NCBI GenBank assembly: GCA_023387555.1
Contig: JAEWHY010000618.1
Coordinates: 1 to 14,727 of the forward strand
DNA from: Pseudomonadota bacterium
GTDB lineage: Bacteria > Pseudomonadota > Alphaproteobacteria > Rhizobiales > Xanthobacteraceae
DNA: 14,727 nt
Reading direction: 5' to 3'
Shown here one piece after another: positions 6,691-14,198 of this stretch (the stretch's first letter is position 1; every line of letters starts with the position of its first letter). Below the pieces are notes generated by a model. The model saw only the letters and a program-made list of their open reading frames with translations. It had not been told where the DNA came from and made no database searches. The position numbers and the translations under genes were made by a program.

Positions 6691-6727
6691 ATGGCACGAT
6701 TTGCGCTGAGCGCAATTGCGGTGCCAT
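6691..6727. other. Two-tier stem-loop at the 3' end of the DUF4010 gene
   Basis: ATGGCAC (6691-6697) pairs with GTGCCAT (6721-6727). Inside it, TTGCGC (6701-6706) pairs with GCGCAA (6710-6715) around a 3-base loop, leaving internal loops of 3 and 5 bases. It abuts, and shares one base with, the stop codon of the DUF4010 gene (6727-6729). No T run follows on the minus strand, so it is more likely an mRNA-end or processing structure than a classical terminator. Confidence 0.5.
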
Positions 6728-8022
6728 CAACTCGGAAGCAGGAGTGCGGCGCCCCAATAGGCGCCGGCGCCGGCAACGAAGCACAGCACTGCCATGGCAG
6801 CGATCTCCAGTGCAAAGGCGCCCCGCCCGACAGCCGCGCCGATGGCGATCTTGCTCAGATTGTTCGAGACCACCGCGGCGAGGATTGCGAGCGAGGCGTC
6901 GTTCAGCGACAGCGGCTGCGGGGTCAGCTGCGCCATCGACACCGTGACGGCATCAACGTCGGCGACCCCGAGGGCGAGCGCGCCGACGATCGCGCCGGCG
7001 GCCCCGAGATTCTCGCCGAGGGCCCGCCCCGCCAGTACGATGCCGGCCAGGAGGACGGCAAAGCCCAACACCGACCAGAAGCCGAACGGATTCTTGAATT
7101 CAACGCTCTGGTCATCCTCTTTTCCATCGCCGCGCCAGTAAGCCGAGATGAGCGCGAAGGCCAAAGCGACGACGATGGCGGCGGCAAGGGCCGGCGCGAG
7201 GAATATCAGCAATTCGGGCTTGAGCGCCGTCACGATCGCGATCACCCGCGCGAACGAAACCGCGGTCGCAAGCGCAACGCCGGCAGCGAGCAGGCGCGGC
7301 GTCCCCTCTCCGGCAGCGGCCCGGCGTGCGTTGGCGGCCGTCACCGCCGTGGACGACACAAGGCCACCGGCGGCGGCCGCCAGCAGAATGCCGTGCTGCG
7401 AGCCGAGCACCTTCACCGCGACATAGCCCACGAACGAGACTCCGGCGAGAATGATGGCGATCAGCCAGATCTCGCGGGGATCGACGCCGCCGAACGGACC
7501 GATCGGCTGATCCGGGATGACCGGCAATGCAACGAAGGTCATCGCCAGCAGGATGAGCGCGCTGCGGATTTCGCGCTCCTCAATCCGGCTCAGCCAGTCG
7601 TGTAGCGGCGTGCGCAGCGCCAGAATGCAGACGGTGGCCACGGCCGCGGCAGCGGCGGCGCGCATGTCGCCGATCATCGCGTAGACCGCGAGCGCGAAGG
7701 TCAGCATGCCGACAATGGCAGTGGTCGCAGAGTAGCTCTTGTCGGCCAGATTCTCGTCCCGGCACATCATGGTGAAGGTCACCGCAAAGGCGGCGAAGGC
7801 CGACCCAATGATAATTGCGCCGGCGAGCGTCAGCGGTGTGCCCGCTGCTTCGGCGATGACCCCGGTGGTCCCGCCCAGCAGTCCGATGATGGTGAAGGTG
7901 CGCACCCCCGCGGTGCGGCTGCCGGGCTTCTCCTCACGCGTGCGCCAGCCGCGCTCGATTCCGATCAGCAGGCCGATGCCGAGCGCGACGGCGAAATGCG
8001 ACAGCAGGTTCGTAATGTCCAT
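6727..8022 (-). CDS. MgtC/SapB-type and DUF4010 domain membrane protein
   Basis: This is a 431-residue polytopic inner-membrane protein. The N-terminal part (about 5-140) has the MgtC/SapB pattern: ALGIGLLIGIERGWR, a GVRTFTIIGLLGG helix and a final helix around AVATVCILAL. The C-terminal part (about 155-425) is DUF4010, recognisable by GGLVSSTAVTAANARR near 215-230, GVADVDAVTVSMAQL and VSNNLSKIAIGAAVG. About a dozen hydrophobic segments are visible, with one charged loop (GDGKEDDQSVEFKN) near 300. Family members are known only by domain; a role in transport or Mg2+-related physiology is often suggested from the MgtC-like part but is not shown. Start ATG 8020-8022 has a weak GGTGA site. pccA follows on the same strand after 141 bases. 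Confidence 0.88.
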   Translation of the reverse strand: MDITNLLSHFAVALGIGLLIGIERGWRTREEKPGSRTAGVRTFTIIGLLGGTTGVIAEAAGTPLTLAGAIIIGSAFAAFAVTFTMMCRDENLADKSYSATTAIVGMLTFALAVYAMIGDMRAAAAAAVATVCILALRTPLHDWLSRIEEREIRSALILLAMTFVALPVIPDQPIGPFGGVDPREIWLIAIILAGVSFVGYVAVKVLGSQHGILLAAAAGGLVSSTAVTAANARRAAAGEGTPRLLAAGVALATAVSFARVIAIVTALKPELLIFLAPALAAAIVVALAFALISAYWRGDGKEDDQSVEFKNPFGFWSVLGFAVLLAGIVLAGRALGENLGAAGAIVGALALGVADVDAVTVSMAQLTPQPLSLNDASLAILAAVVSNNLSKIAIGAAVGRGAFALEIAAMAVLCFVAGAGAYWGAALLLPS

Positions 8023-8059
8023 CGATCACCGAGGTTCGGCTGCAACCGCTCTTGGTATG

Positions 8060-8090
8060 ATTATGTTGCCGCACGCACCTTTGGCAGCAA
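8060..8090 (-). promoter_or_regulatory. Weak promoter candidate for the DUF4010 gene
   Basis: On the minus strand, TTGCTG (8085-8090) and CATAAT (8060-8065, five of six matches to TATAAT) are separated by 19 bases, longer than the optimum. The -10-like element is about 38 bases before the start codon. Offered only as a candidate. Confidence 0.25.
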
Positions 8091-8159
8091 TTTGACCTCT
8101 TAAAACGCGAAAACAGAAAATCGAGGTATCTTATTTTTGTTCCCGCATCCGTTTATATA

Positions 8160-8181
8160 GCGCTCGAGCGCCGCCCGGCGC
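8160..8181. promoter_or_regulatory. Overlapping palindrome and hairpin upstream of the peroxiredoxin gene
   Basis: GCGCTCGAGCGC (8160-8171) is a perfect 12-base palindrome. It overlaps a second inverted repeat, GCGCC-GCCC-GGCGC (8168-8181). It lies about 65-85 bases before the peroxiredoxin start, just after an AT-rich TTTATATA stretch (8152-8159) that could be a -10 region. This position would suit an operator or a structured leader. No known regulator motif is recognised. Confidence 0.35.
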
Positions 8182-8245
8182 CCGTTCGTGTTCTTATCTA
8201 GCCCAACGCGCGTCCCTGATGGAGGCGCGACCATGGAGGACCAAC

Positions 8246-8905
8246 ATGGCTCTCGCGATCAACGATACCGCACCCGACTTTGAAGCCGAAACCACGCAAG
8301 GGAAAATCCGGTTTCACGACTGGCTCGGTGATTCGTGGGGCGTGCTGTTCTCGCATCCGAAGGACTTCACCCCGGTCTGCACCACCGAGCTTGGCTATAT
8401 GGCGCGGATCAAGCCCGAGTTCGACAAGCGCGGTGTGAAGATCATCGGTCTCTCGGTCGATCCGGTCGACCGGCACGCCGACTGGGCGAAGGACATCGGG
8501 GAGACGCAGGGCTTCGAGCCGAATTTTCCGATGATCGCCGACACCGATTTCAACGTGTCGAAGCTCTACGGCATGCTGCCCGCCGCGATTTCCGGCGATC
8601 CGACGAAGCGTACCGCCGCCGACAACCAGACCGTCCGCAATGTCTTCATCATCGGACCGGACAAGAAGGTCAAACTGATCCTGGTCTATCCGATGACGGT
8701 CGGGCGCAATTTCGACGAAGTGCTGCGGGTCATCGATTCGCTGCAGCTCGGGGCCAAGCACAAGATCGCGACACCCGCCCAGTGGAAGCAGGGTGACGAC
8801 GTCATCATCGCCGGCTCGGTCTCCGACGACGACGCCAAGAAGCTGTATCCCGAGGGCTGGAAGGCGCCCAAGCCCTACATCCGGATCGTCCCGCAGCCGA
8901 AGTAA
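8246..8905 (+). CDS. 1-Cys peroxiredoxin (Prx6 type)
   Basis: This cytoplasmic thiol peroxidase reduces hydrogen and organic peroxides. The 219 residues fit the Prx6/1-Cys group. The active-site motif PKDFTPVC (38-45) has the peroxidatic C45 with T42. C45 is the only cysteine in the protein, so there is no resolving cysteine and an outside thiol must re-reduce it. The long C-terminal dimer domain (LKxx-type end, KAPKPYIRIVP) is also typical. I chose ATG 8246 because GGAGGA (8235-8240) lies 5 bases upstream and the protein then starts MALAINDTAPDF. An in-frame ATG at 8219 lacks a ribosome site. An out-of-frame ATG at 8233 has its own GGAGG, giving an overlapping 16-codon frame. An alpha/beta hydrolase gene follows almost at once. 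Confidence 0.95.
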   Translation: MALAINDTAPDFEAETTQGKIRFHDWLGDSWGVLFSHPKDFTPVCTTELGYMARIKPEFDKRGVKIIGLSVDPVDRHADWAKDIGETQGFEPNFPMIADTDFNVSKLYGMLPAAISGDPTKRTAADNQTVRNVFIIGPDKKVKLILVYPMTVGRNFDEVLRVIDSLQLGAKHKIATPAQWKQGDDVIIAGSVSDDDAKKLYPEGWKAPKPYIRIVPQPK

Positions 8906-8932
8906 CCGGTGTCGCACCGGCGCCGCCCGGTG
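8906..8932 (+). other. Three alternating complementary hexamers (competing hairpins)
   Basis: CCGGTG (8906-8911), CACCGG (8915-8920) and CCGGTG (8927-8932) follow directly on the peroxiredoxin stop codon. The middle arm can pair with either neighbour, giving two mutually exclusive 6-bp GC-rich hairpins with loops of 3 or 6 bases. They cover the possible GTG starts of the next gene at 8909 and 8930. Confidence 0.45.
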
Positions 8933-9580
8933 TATCATGGGAGCGTGGCACAGGCACCCGATCCCGGATTCATTCATCGTTTCATTCCAGCGGCGGACGC
9001 CTCGCGTCCGCCGCTTCTTTTGTTGCATGGCACCGGCGCCGACGAAAACGATCTGATCCCGCTCGGCGAGATGCTGTCACCGGGCTCGGCGCTGCTCTCG
9101 CCGCGCGGCAAGGTTCTGGAAGACGGCATGCCGCGCTTCTTCCGCCGCAACGAGGACGGCGTCTGGGACATCGACGACTTCAACGCACGCATCGCGGAGC
9201 TGGCCGGCTTCGTGCTGCAGGCCCGGCAGGTTTACGGTCTCGCCCGGCCGATCGTGCTCGGCTTTTCCAACGGTGCGAATATCGGTTGGGGGCTGATGCG
9301 CCATGATCCCTCGCTGATCGCGGGGGCGCTGCTGATGCGGGCCTCGCTCCCGTTCGATCCGCGGCCGCTGCCCGACCTGACCGGCTTTCCGGTCCTGCTG
9401 CTGTCCGGCAGGGACGATCCGCTTGTCCCCGCCGACCGGCCGCCCTATTTCGCGGCCCTGCTCGGAGAAGCCGGTGCCGACGTCACGCTGGAGTTTCTTC
9501 CGGCGGGACATGCGCTCACCAAGCAGGACCTCGTCTTCGCGCACGCCTGGCTCGAACGTTTCGTGCCCGCTCAGACCTGA
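8909..9580 (+). CDS. Alpha/beta hydrolase, carboxylesterase/phospholipase family
   Basis: This is a serine hydrolase of the small carboxylesterase group (like YpfH/MhqD). Numbering from GTG 8909 (up to 223 residues): oxyanion loop LLLLHGTGADEND (36-48), nucleophile elbow GFSNGAN with S120, aspartate D169/D170 in SGRDDPLVP, and H201 in LPAGHALT. The substrate is unknown; short-chain or aromatic esters are typical for the group. The start is uncertain. GTG codons at 8909, 8930 and 8945 are all in frame, none with a good ribosome site. The conserved part begins near DPGFIHRF, which favours 8945 (211 residues); the coordinates give the longest version. It lies directly behind the peroxiredoxin gene, probably co-transcribed. 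Its last 10 bases overlap the convergent DUF2177 gene. Confidence 0.88.
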   Translation: MSHRRRPVYHGSVAQAPDPGFIHRFIPAADASRPPLLLLHGTGADENDLIPLGEMLSPGSALLSPRGKVLEDGMPRFFRRNEDGVWDIDDFNARIAELAGFVLQARQVYGLARPIVLGFSNGANIGWGLMRHDPSLIAGALLMRASLPFDPRPLPDLTGFPVLLLSGRDDPLVPADRPPYFAALLGEAGADVTLEFLPAGHALTKQDLVFAHAWLERFVPAQT

Positions 9581-9972
9581 CGCGAGACCAAATTCGCGAG
9601 CCAGAGCCCGACCGTGGCCGCTGTGGCGGTCATGAAGGTACCCCAGGCCAGGTCAACCAGCGTTGTCGGCCAGGTCCAGCCTTTCAACAGCGCCATCGCG
9701 GTCAGGTCGAAGGTGGCGTAACAGAAAAATCCGAACAGCGCGCCATAGAGCAGCGTGTGCTGCCAGTTGGCGCCTGCGGCGTAGCTGACGAAGATCACGA
9801 TGCCGAGCGGATAGAGCAGATAGAAGATCACGGCCGCCAGGACGTTGACGTCGCCGAGCGCCGGACCGACCTGTGACCTGAAGAAATCCTTGGCCAGGAT
9901 CCCGAGAAACAGGAAATCCAGCGGCAACATGACCATCAACGTCGTGAGATAAAGGATAACGCCGCGCTTCAT
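9571..9972 (-). CDS. DUF2177 family membrane protein
   Basis: This is a 133-residue inner-membrane protein of unknown function with four predicted helices at about 5-26, 44-65, 73-96 and 103-127. Family marks are the N-terminal LPLDFLFLG, the YGALFGFFCYATFDLTA stretch (76-92) followed by LLKGW, and the closing VDLAWGT. Start ATG 9970-9972 has GGGAGAG about 5 bases upstream. Its stop codon lies inside the last codons of the convergent hydrolase gene (10-base overlap). It is divergent from the thioesterase gene across about 150 bases that hold no other gene. In other bacteria DUF2177 genes are sometimes near photolyase-related genes; here a photolyase lies 0.6 kb away, which may be coincidence. 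Confidence 0.88.
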   Translation of the reverse strand: MKRGVILYLTTLMVMLPLDFLFLGILAKDFFRSQVGPALGDVNVLAAVIFYLLYPLGIVIFVSYAAGANWQHTLLYGALFGFFCYATFDLTAMALLKGWTWPTTLVDLAWGTFMTATAATVGLWLANLVSRQV

Positions 9973-10123
9973 CGCTCTCTCCCGGACAAGGCGGATGTTT
10001 CGCCGATGGTGAGATACGCGTGGCGCGTGCTGCGGGTTTCAACGAGGCGGGCGGCGGTCTGCGCACTTTTCAGACAGCGCCCGTTGTGGCACTCCGGCGG
10101 ACCATCCCCTGTCAGGGCTCCCC

Positions 10124-10525
10124 ATGCGCCAGGATCTGCCACCACCCTTCGCCAAGACGCTCGGGATCAAGGTGATCCGTAGCGAACCGGACCGGATCGA
10201 GGCCGAATTGCCGGTGAGCCCGGCGCTCGCCAACCGCAACGGCAACATGCATGGCGGCGCGGTGATGGCGTTCGCCGATGACCTGGGCGGCGCCGCCACG
10301 ATCATCAATCTGCCCGAGGGAACGACGACCGCAACCATCGAAAGCAAGACGAATTTCTTCGCCGCCATCAATGTCGGCGACACCGCGCGCGCGGAATGCA
10401 CGGCCTTGCACAAGGGCAGGACCACGATGGTCTGGCAGACCCGCATCAGCCGGGCGAGCGATGGACACCTTGCCGCGATCGTCACCCAGACCCAGCTCGT
10501 GATCGAAGGCAAGTTCGGCAAATAG
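10124..10525 (+). CDS. Hotdog-fold thioesterase, PaaI family
   Basis: This acyl-CoA thioesterase-like protein of 133 residues forms a single hotdog domain. NGNMHGGAVMAFADDLGG (39-56) carries the family's H43-G44-G45 and the acidic D52/D53 at the start of the central helix. ESKTNFFAAINVGD (73-86) is the typical second strand block, and a long final strand runs about 100-127. In PaaI-type enzymes the helix acidic residue activates water for thioester cleavage. Substrate is unknown. Start ATG 10124 has AGGG about 7 bases upstream. The photolyase gene begins 12 bases after its stop, so the two are very likely one transcript. Confidence 0.9.
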   Translation: MRQDLPPPFAKTLGIKVIRSEPDRIEAELPVSPALANRNGNMHGGAVMAFADDLGGAATIINLPEGTTTATIESKTNFFAAINVGDTARAECTALHKGRTTMVWQTRISRASDGHLAAIVTQTQLVIEGKFGK

Positions 10526-10537
10526 TCGGCGGTTACG

Positions 10538-11977
10538 ATGGCAGACGATCTGCAATCCTCGGCCCTCGTCTGGTTTCGCGATGATCTGCGGCTCGCCGAT
10601 CATCCCGCGCTGACCGCCGGGGCCAGGGCCGGAAGGCTGACCTGCATCTATGTGCTCGACGACAACAGTGGAGGCCTGCGCCCCTACGGCGGCGCGTCGC
10701 GCTGGTGGCTCGCCGGATCGCTGCGGGCGCTCGATGCGGACCTGCGCAAAATGGGCCAGCGCCTCATTCTGCGGCGCGGCAAAGCGGCGGAGGTGATCCC
10801 GGAGGTCGCACGCGCGGCAGGTGCGACGCAGGTCTACTGGAACCGCCGCTACGATCGGGCCGGCATGGCTGTGGATGACGCGGTGATCGCCGCGCTGAAG
10901 GCGCAGGGGCTCCACGGCGGCACCTTTCCCGGCAATCTGCTGGTCGAGCCCGGCCGGCTCGTCACCAAGGACGGTGGACCGCTGCGGGTCTTCACCCCGT
11001 TCTGGAAGCGCGTGCTGGCGCTCGGCGATCTGCGTCAGCCCCTTCCCTCACCGAAGCAACTGCCGCCGCCGGTCGAGATCGCATCGGACGCCATCGCGGA
11101 TTGGGCACTCGAGCCGACGAAGCCGGACTGGGCAGGCGGATTGCGCGCGACATGGACGCCCGGTGAAGCGACCGCCCGCGAACGGCTCGCCGACTTCCTC
11201 GAGGGCATCCGCGGCTATGCCGATGACCGCGAGCGCCCCGACAAGCCCGCGACCTCGCGGCTGTCGCCGCATCTGCGCTTCGGCGAAATCAGCGCCGCCG
11301 ACATTATGCACGCCGCGCGCTTCGCAGCCGATAGGAGTGCGCCATCACGCGACATCGACAAATTCCTGAGCGAACTCGGCTGGCGCGAGTTCTCCTACCA
11401 CCTGCTCAATCACTTCCCCGATCTCGCAACGAAAAACCTGCAGTCGCGCTTCGACGCCTTTCCGTGGCGTCACGACGAAGCGGCCCTCGCGGCATGGCAG
11501 CGCGGCCGCACCGGCTATCCGATCGTCAACGCCGGCATGCGCGAACTCTGGCACACCGGATGGATGCATAACCGCGTGCGCATGGTGGTGGCCTCGTTCC
11601 TGATCAAGCATCTCCTGATCGATTGGCGGCGCGGCGAAGACTGGTTCTGGGACACGCTGGTCGATGCCGATCCCGCCAACAACGCGGCAAGCTGGCAATG
11701 GGTCGCGGGATCGGGCGCCGATGCTGCGCCTTACTTCCGCATCTTCAATCCGGTGCTGCAGGGCGAGAAATTCGATCCGCGCGGCGAATACGTGCGGCGC
11801 TGGGTGCCCGAGATTGCCGCCCTGCCCGATCGCTTCATCCACAAGCCGTGGATGGCGTCCCCGCTTGAACTGGCCGAGGCAAACATCACGCCTGGAACGA
11901 CCTATCCGGCACCCATCGTCGATCACGACGCCGCGCGCAAACGCGCGCTTGCCGCGTTCGAGCGGGTCAAATCCTGA
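10538..11977 (+). CDS. phrB: Deoxyribodipyrimidine photolyase (class I CPD photolyase)
   Basis: This light-driven repair enzyme splits cyclobutane pyrimidine dimers with reduced FAD. The 479 residues show both domains. The N-terminal antenna-binding alpha/beta domain (about 8-165) begins SALVWFRDDLRLADHPAL and contains the WNRRYD motif. The helical FAD domain (about 205-475) has RLSPHLRFGEIS, ELGWREF (E279, W282 at the lesion site), TGYPIVNAGMREL, GWMHNR (N345), NNAASWQW and APYFRIFNPVLQGEKFD. The three tryptophans of the electron chain known from E. coli (W306, W359, W382) correspond to W310, W363 and W386, and the flavin-contacting asparagine to N382. All key residues are present, so it should be active. 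It ends 7 bases from the convergent EamA gene. Confidence 0.96.
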   Translation: MADDLQSSALVWFRDDLRLADHPALTAGARAGRLTCIYVLDDNSGGLRPYGGASRWWLAGSLRALDADLRKMGQRLILRRGKAAEVIPEVARAAGATQVYWNRRYDRAGMAVDDAVIAALKAQGLHGGTFPGNLLVEPGRLVTKDGGPLRVFTPFWKRVLALGDLRQPLPSPKQLPPPVEIASDAIADWALEPTKPDWAGGLRATWTPGEATARERLADFLEGIRGYADDRERPDKPATSRLSPHLRFGEISAADIMHAARFAADRSAPSRDIDKFLSELGWREFSYHLLNHFPDLATKNLQSRFDAFPWRHDEAALAAWQRGRTGYPIVNAGMRELWHTGWMHNRVRMVVASFLIKHLLIDWRRGEDWFWDTLVDADPANNAASWQWVAGSGADAAPYFRIFNPVLQGEKFDPRGEYVRRWVPEIAALPDRFIHKPWMASPLELAEANITPGTTYPAPIVDHDAARKRALAAFERVKS

Positions 11978-11984
11978 TCCGCCC

Positions 11985-12875
11985 TTACGACGGCTTCTGC
12001 GGGCTCCCCTTATTCACGAGGATGACGCCGCCGGCACACAACACCATGCCGACGATGGCGATTGCGTTCAGTGTCTCGCCAAACGCCAGCCAGGCGATGA
12101 CCGCGGTTACGGCCGGGACCAGATAGAACAGGCTCGCCACCCGCGATGCGGGGATCCGCCGGATCAGCCAGTACATCAGCGCGATGGTGAGCACCGAGAG
12201 CGCGATGACCGACCAGGCAAGGGCAATAATGAAAGGCGTGGCCCATTCGATGGCACGGGTCTCGAAGGCATAGGCGCCGATCGCAAACACCACGGTCGCG
12301 CCCGCGAACTGGACGAGGTTGCCGGAGCGCCAGTCGATCGCCCCGCAATACCGCTTCTGATAGAGCGTGCCGAGGGTGATCGCGAACAGCGAGATCACGC
12401 TCGAAACCCAGCCGAGCGTCGTGCCGGATACGGCGACGTCGCGGTCGTTGAGCACCAGCAGCACGCCCACAAGCCCGAGGACAAAGCCACCCCATTGCAC
12501 CGCGGTCACGCGTTCGCCGAGGAACCGGCTCGCCAGCGTCGCGGTCAGGATTGGTTGCAGGCCGGGAAGCAGCGCCGAGATGCCGGCCGGCACGCCCTGC
12601 GACACCGCCACGAAAACACCCCCGAGATAGACCACCTGCACCAGCAGGCCGGCGACGAGGCTGTGCCAGGCCTCACGCGGCCTCGGCAGCGGTACCCTCA
12701 TGACGGCGACGACGATCGCCAGCACCAGCGCCGCAAGCCCCATCCGCACCAGCATGAAAGTCAGCGGCTCGGCATAAGGCATGCCGTATTTGGCCGATAT
12801 GAACCCGGTCGACCAGAGCAGCACGAAGGTCAGCGGAGCCGCACGAATGGTCAGGTCGGCAAATGACGGTTTCAC
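11985..12875 (-). CDS. EamA/DMT family transporter
   Basis: This inner-membrane protein of about 296 residues has two EamA repeats and ten hydrophobic segments, as in drug/metabolite exporters (RhaT/EamA group). Typical stretches are LLWSTGFISAKYGMPYAEPLTFMLVRM at the first repeat, GISALLPGLQPILTATLA at its end, and IRRIPASRVASLFYLVPAVTAVIAWLAFGE in the second repeat. The frame is open upstream to GTG 12947. I prefer GTG 12873-12875 (VKPSFADLT) because it gives the usual family length and the extra 24 codons include a TTA, very rare in this GC-rich DNA. The ribosome sites of both are weak. The transported compound cannot be inferred. It is convergent with the photolyase gene and divergent from the dehydrogenase gene. 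Confidence 0.88.
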   Translation of the reverse strand: MKPSFADLTIRAAPLTFVLLWSTGFISAKYGMPYAEPLTFMLVRMGLAALVLAIVVAVMRVPLPRPREAWHSLVAGLLVQVVYLGGVFVAVSQGVPAGISALLPGLQPILTATLASRFLGERVTAVQWGGFVLGLVGVLLVLNDRDVAVSGTTLGWVSSVISLFAITLGTLYQKRYCGAIDWRSGNLVQFAGATVVFAIGAYAFETRAIEWATPFIIALAWSVIALSVLTIALMYWLIRRIPASRVASLFYLVPAVTAVIAWLAFGETLNAIAIVGMVLCAGGVILVNKGSPQKPS

Positions 12876-13058
12876 GAAAACGTCCGGCGGGAAAAATCGG
12901 CGGGTGACGGCGCGCACTAAACCTTGGCGCGCCTTTGCGGGCGGCACGCGTGTTTATCGAAGCTGCACGTCAAAGTCATTGCGCGATATGGTGATCCGGT
13001 ACATCAATGAATCGAATGTCAGGGCCGCGTTCATTGCGGCAAACGGGAGACCGGAACA

Positions 13059-14186
13059 ATGGATGTACGTGCGGCGGTGGCCGTTGAAGCAGGCAAGCCT
13101 CTCGAGATCATGACGGTGCAGCTCGAGGGCCCGAAGGCCGGCGAAGTGCTGGTCGAGATCAAGGCGACCGGCATCTGCCACACCGACGAGTTCACGCTCT
13201 CGGGCGCCGACCCGGAAGGCCTGTTTCCAGCCATCCTCGGGCATGAGGGCGCCGGCGTCGTCGTGGATGTCGGTCCGGGCGTCACCAGCGTGAAGAAGGG
13301 CGACCACGTCATCCCGCTCTACACGCCGGAATGCCGGCAATGCCCGTCCTGTCTCTCGCGCAAGACCAATCTGTGCACCGCGATCCGCACCACGCAGGGC
13401 CAGGGCCTGATGCCGGATGGCACCTCGCGGTTCTCGATCGGCGGCAAGCCGATCCATCACTACATGGGCTGCTCGACCTTCTCCAACTTCACCGTGCTGC
13501 CGGAGATCGCGGTCGCCAAGGTGCGTGAGGACGCACCGTTCGACAAGATCTGCTACATCGGCTGCGGCGTGACCACCGGCATCGGCGCTGTCTTCAACAC
13601 GGCAAAGGTGGAAATCGGCGCGAAGGCGATCGTGTTCGGACTGGGCGGGATCGGCCTCAACGTGATCCAGGGCCTGCGGATTGCCGGCGCCGACATGATC
13701 ATCGGCGTCGACATCAACAACGAGCGCAAAGCCTGGGGCGAGCGCTTCGGCATGACGCATTTCGTCAACCCGAAGGAAATCGGCAAGGACCTCGTGCCCT
13801 ATCTCGTCGACATGACGAAGCAGGGTGCCGACCAGATCGGCGGCGCCGACTACACCTTCGACTGCACCGGCAACGTCACGGTGATGCGGCAGGCGCTGGA
13901 ATCCTGCCATCGCGGCTGGGGCGTCTCGGTCATCATCGGCGTTGCGCCGGCGGGCGCCGAAATCTCCACCCGCCCGTTCCAGCTCGTCACCGGCCGGGTC
14001 TGGAAAGGCACGGCGTTCGGCGGCGCGAGGGGCCGCACCGACGTGCCGAAGATCGTCGACTGGTACATGGAGAAGAAGATCGAGATCGATCCGATGATCA
14101 CGCACATCCTGCCCCTGTCTGACATCAACAAGGGCTTCGACCTGATGCACAAGGGCGAAAGCATCAGGAGCGTGGTGGTCTACTAG
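13059..14186 (+). CDS. adhC: S-(hydroxymethyl)glutathione dehydrogenase / class III alcohol dehydrogenase
   Basis: This zinc enzyme oxidises S-(hydroxymethyl)glutathione (formaldehyde plus glutathione) to S-formylglutathione with NAD+, and can reduce S-nitrosoglutathione. The 375 residues fit class III exactly. The catalytic zinc is held by C40 (GICHTDEF), H62/E63 (GHEGAG) and C169 (GCGVTTGIG). The structural zinc is held by C92, C95, C98 and C106. The Rossmann motif is GLGGIG (194-199), with the NAD-selecting D218 in GVDIN. R110 in IRTTQGQGLMPDGTSRF corresponds to the glutathione-recognising arginine of the class. Start ATG 13059 has GGGAGA about 9 bases upstream. The usual partner, S-formylglutathione hydrolase, is not adjacent. 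The neighbour upstream is divergent and the one downstream convergent, so the gene stands alone. Confidence 0.96.
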   Translation: MDVRAAVAVEAGKPLEIMTVQLEGPKAGEVLVEIKATGICHTDEFTLSGADPEGLFPAILGHEGAGVVVDVGPGVTSVKKGDHVIPLYTPECRQCPSCLSRKTNLCTAIRTTQGQGLMPDGTSRFSIGGKPIHHYMGCSTFSNFTVLPEIAVAKVREDAPFDKICYIGCGVTTGIGAVFNTAKVEIGAKAIVFGLGGIGLNVIQGLRIAGADMIIGVDINNERKAWGERFGMTHFVNPKEIGKDLVPYLVDMTKQGADQIGGADYTFDCTGNVTVMRQALESCHRGWGVSVIIGVAPAGAEISTRPFQLVTGRVWKGTAFGGARGRTDVPKIVDWYMEKKIEIDPMITHILPLSDINKGFDLMHKGESIRSVVVY

Positions 14187-14198
14187 AGACTGAGCGCA

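Noticed and set aside
6691..7605. 304-codon plus-strand frame opposite the DUF4010 gene
   Set aside because: Highly charged, repeat-like translation typical of antisense to a GC-rich membrane protein gene; no ribosome site.
11664..12866. 400-codon plus-strand frame running through the photolyase end and opposite the EamA gene
   Set aside because: It is out of frame with photolyase and antisense to a clear ten-helix transporter; the translation has no domain character.
12954..14150. Long minus-strand open frame (398 codons) opposite adhC
   Set aside because: Its translation resembles no family and is a low-complexity mirror of a clear dehydrogenase. GC-rich codon bias keeps the antisense frame free of stops.
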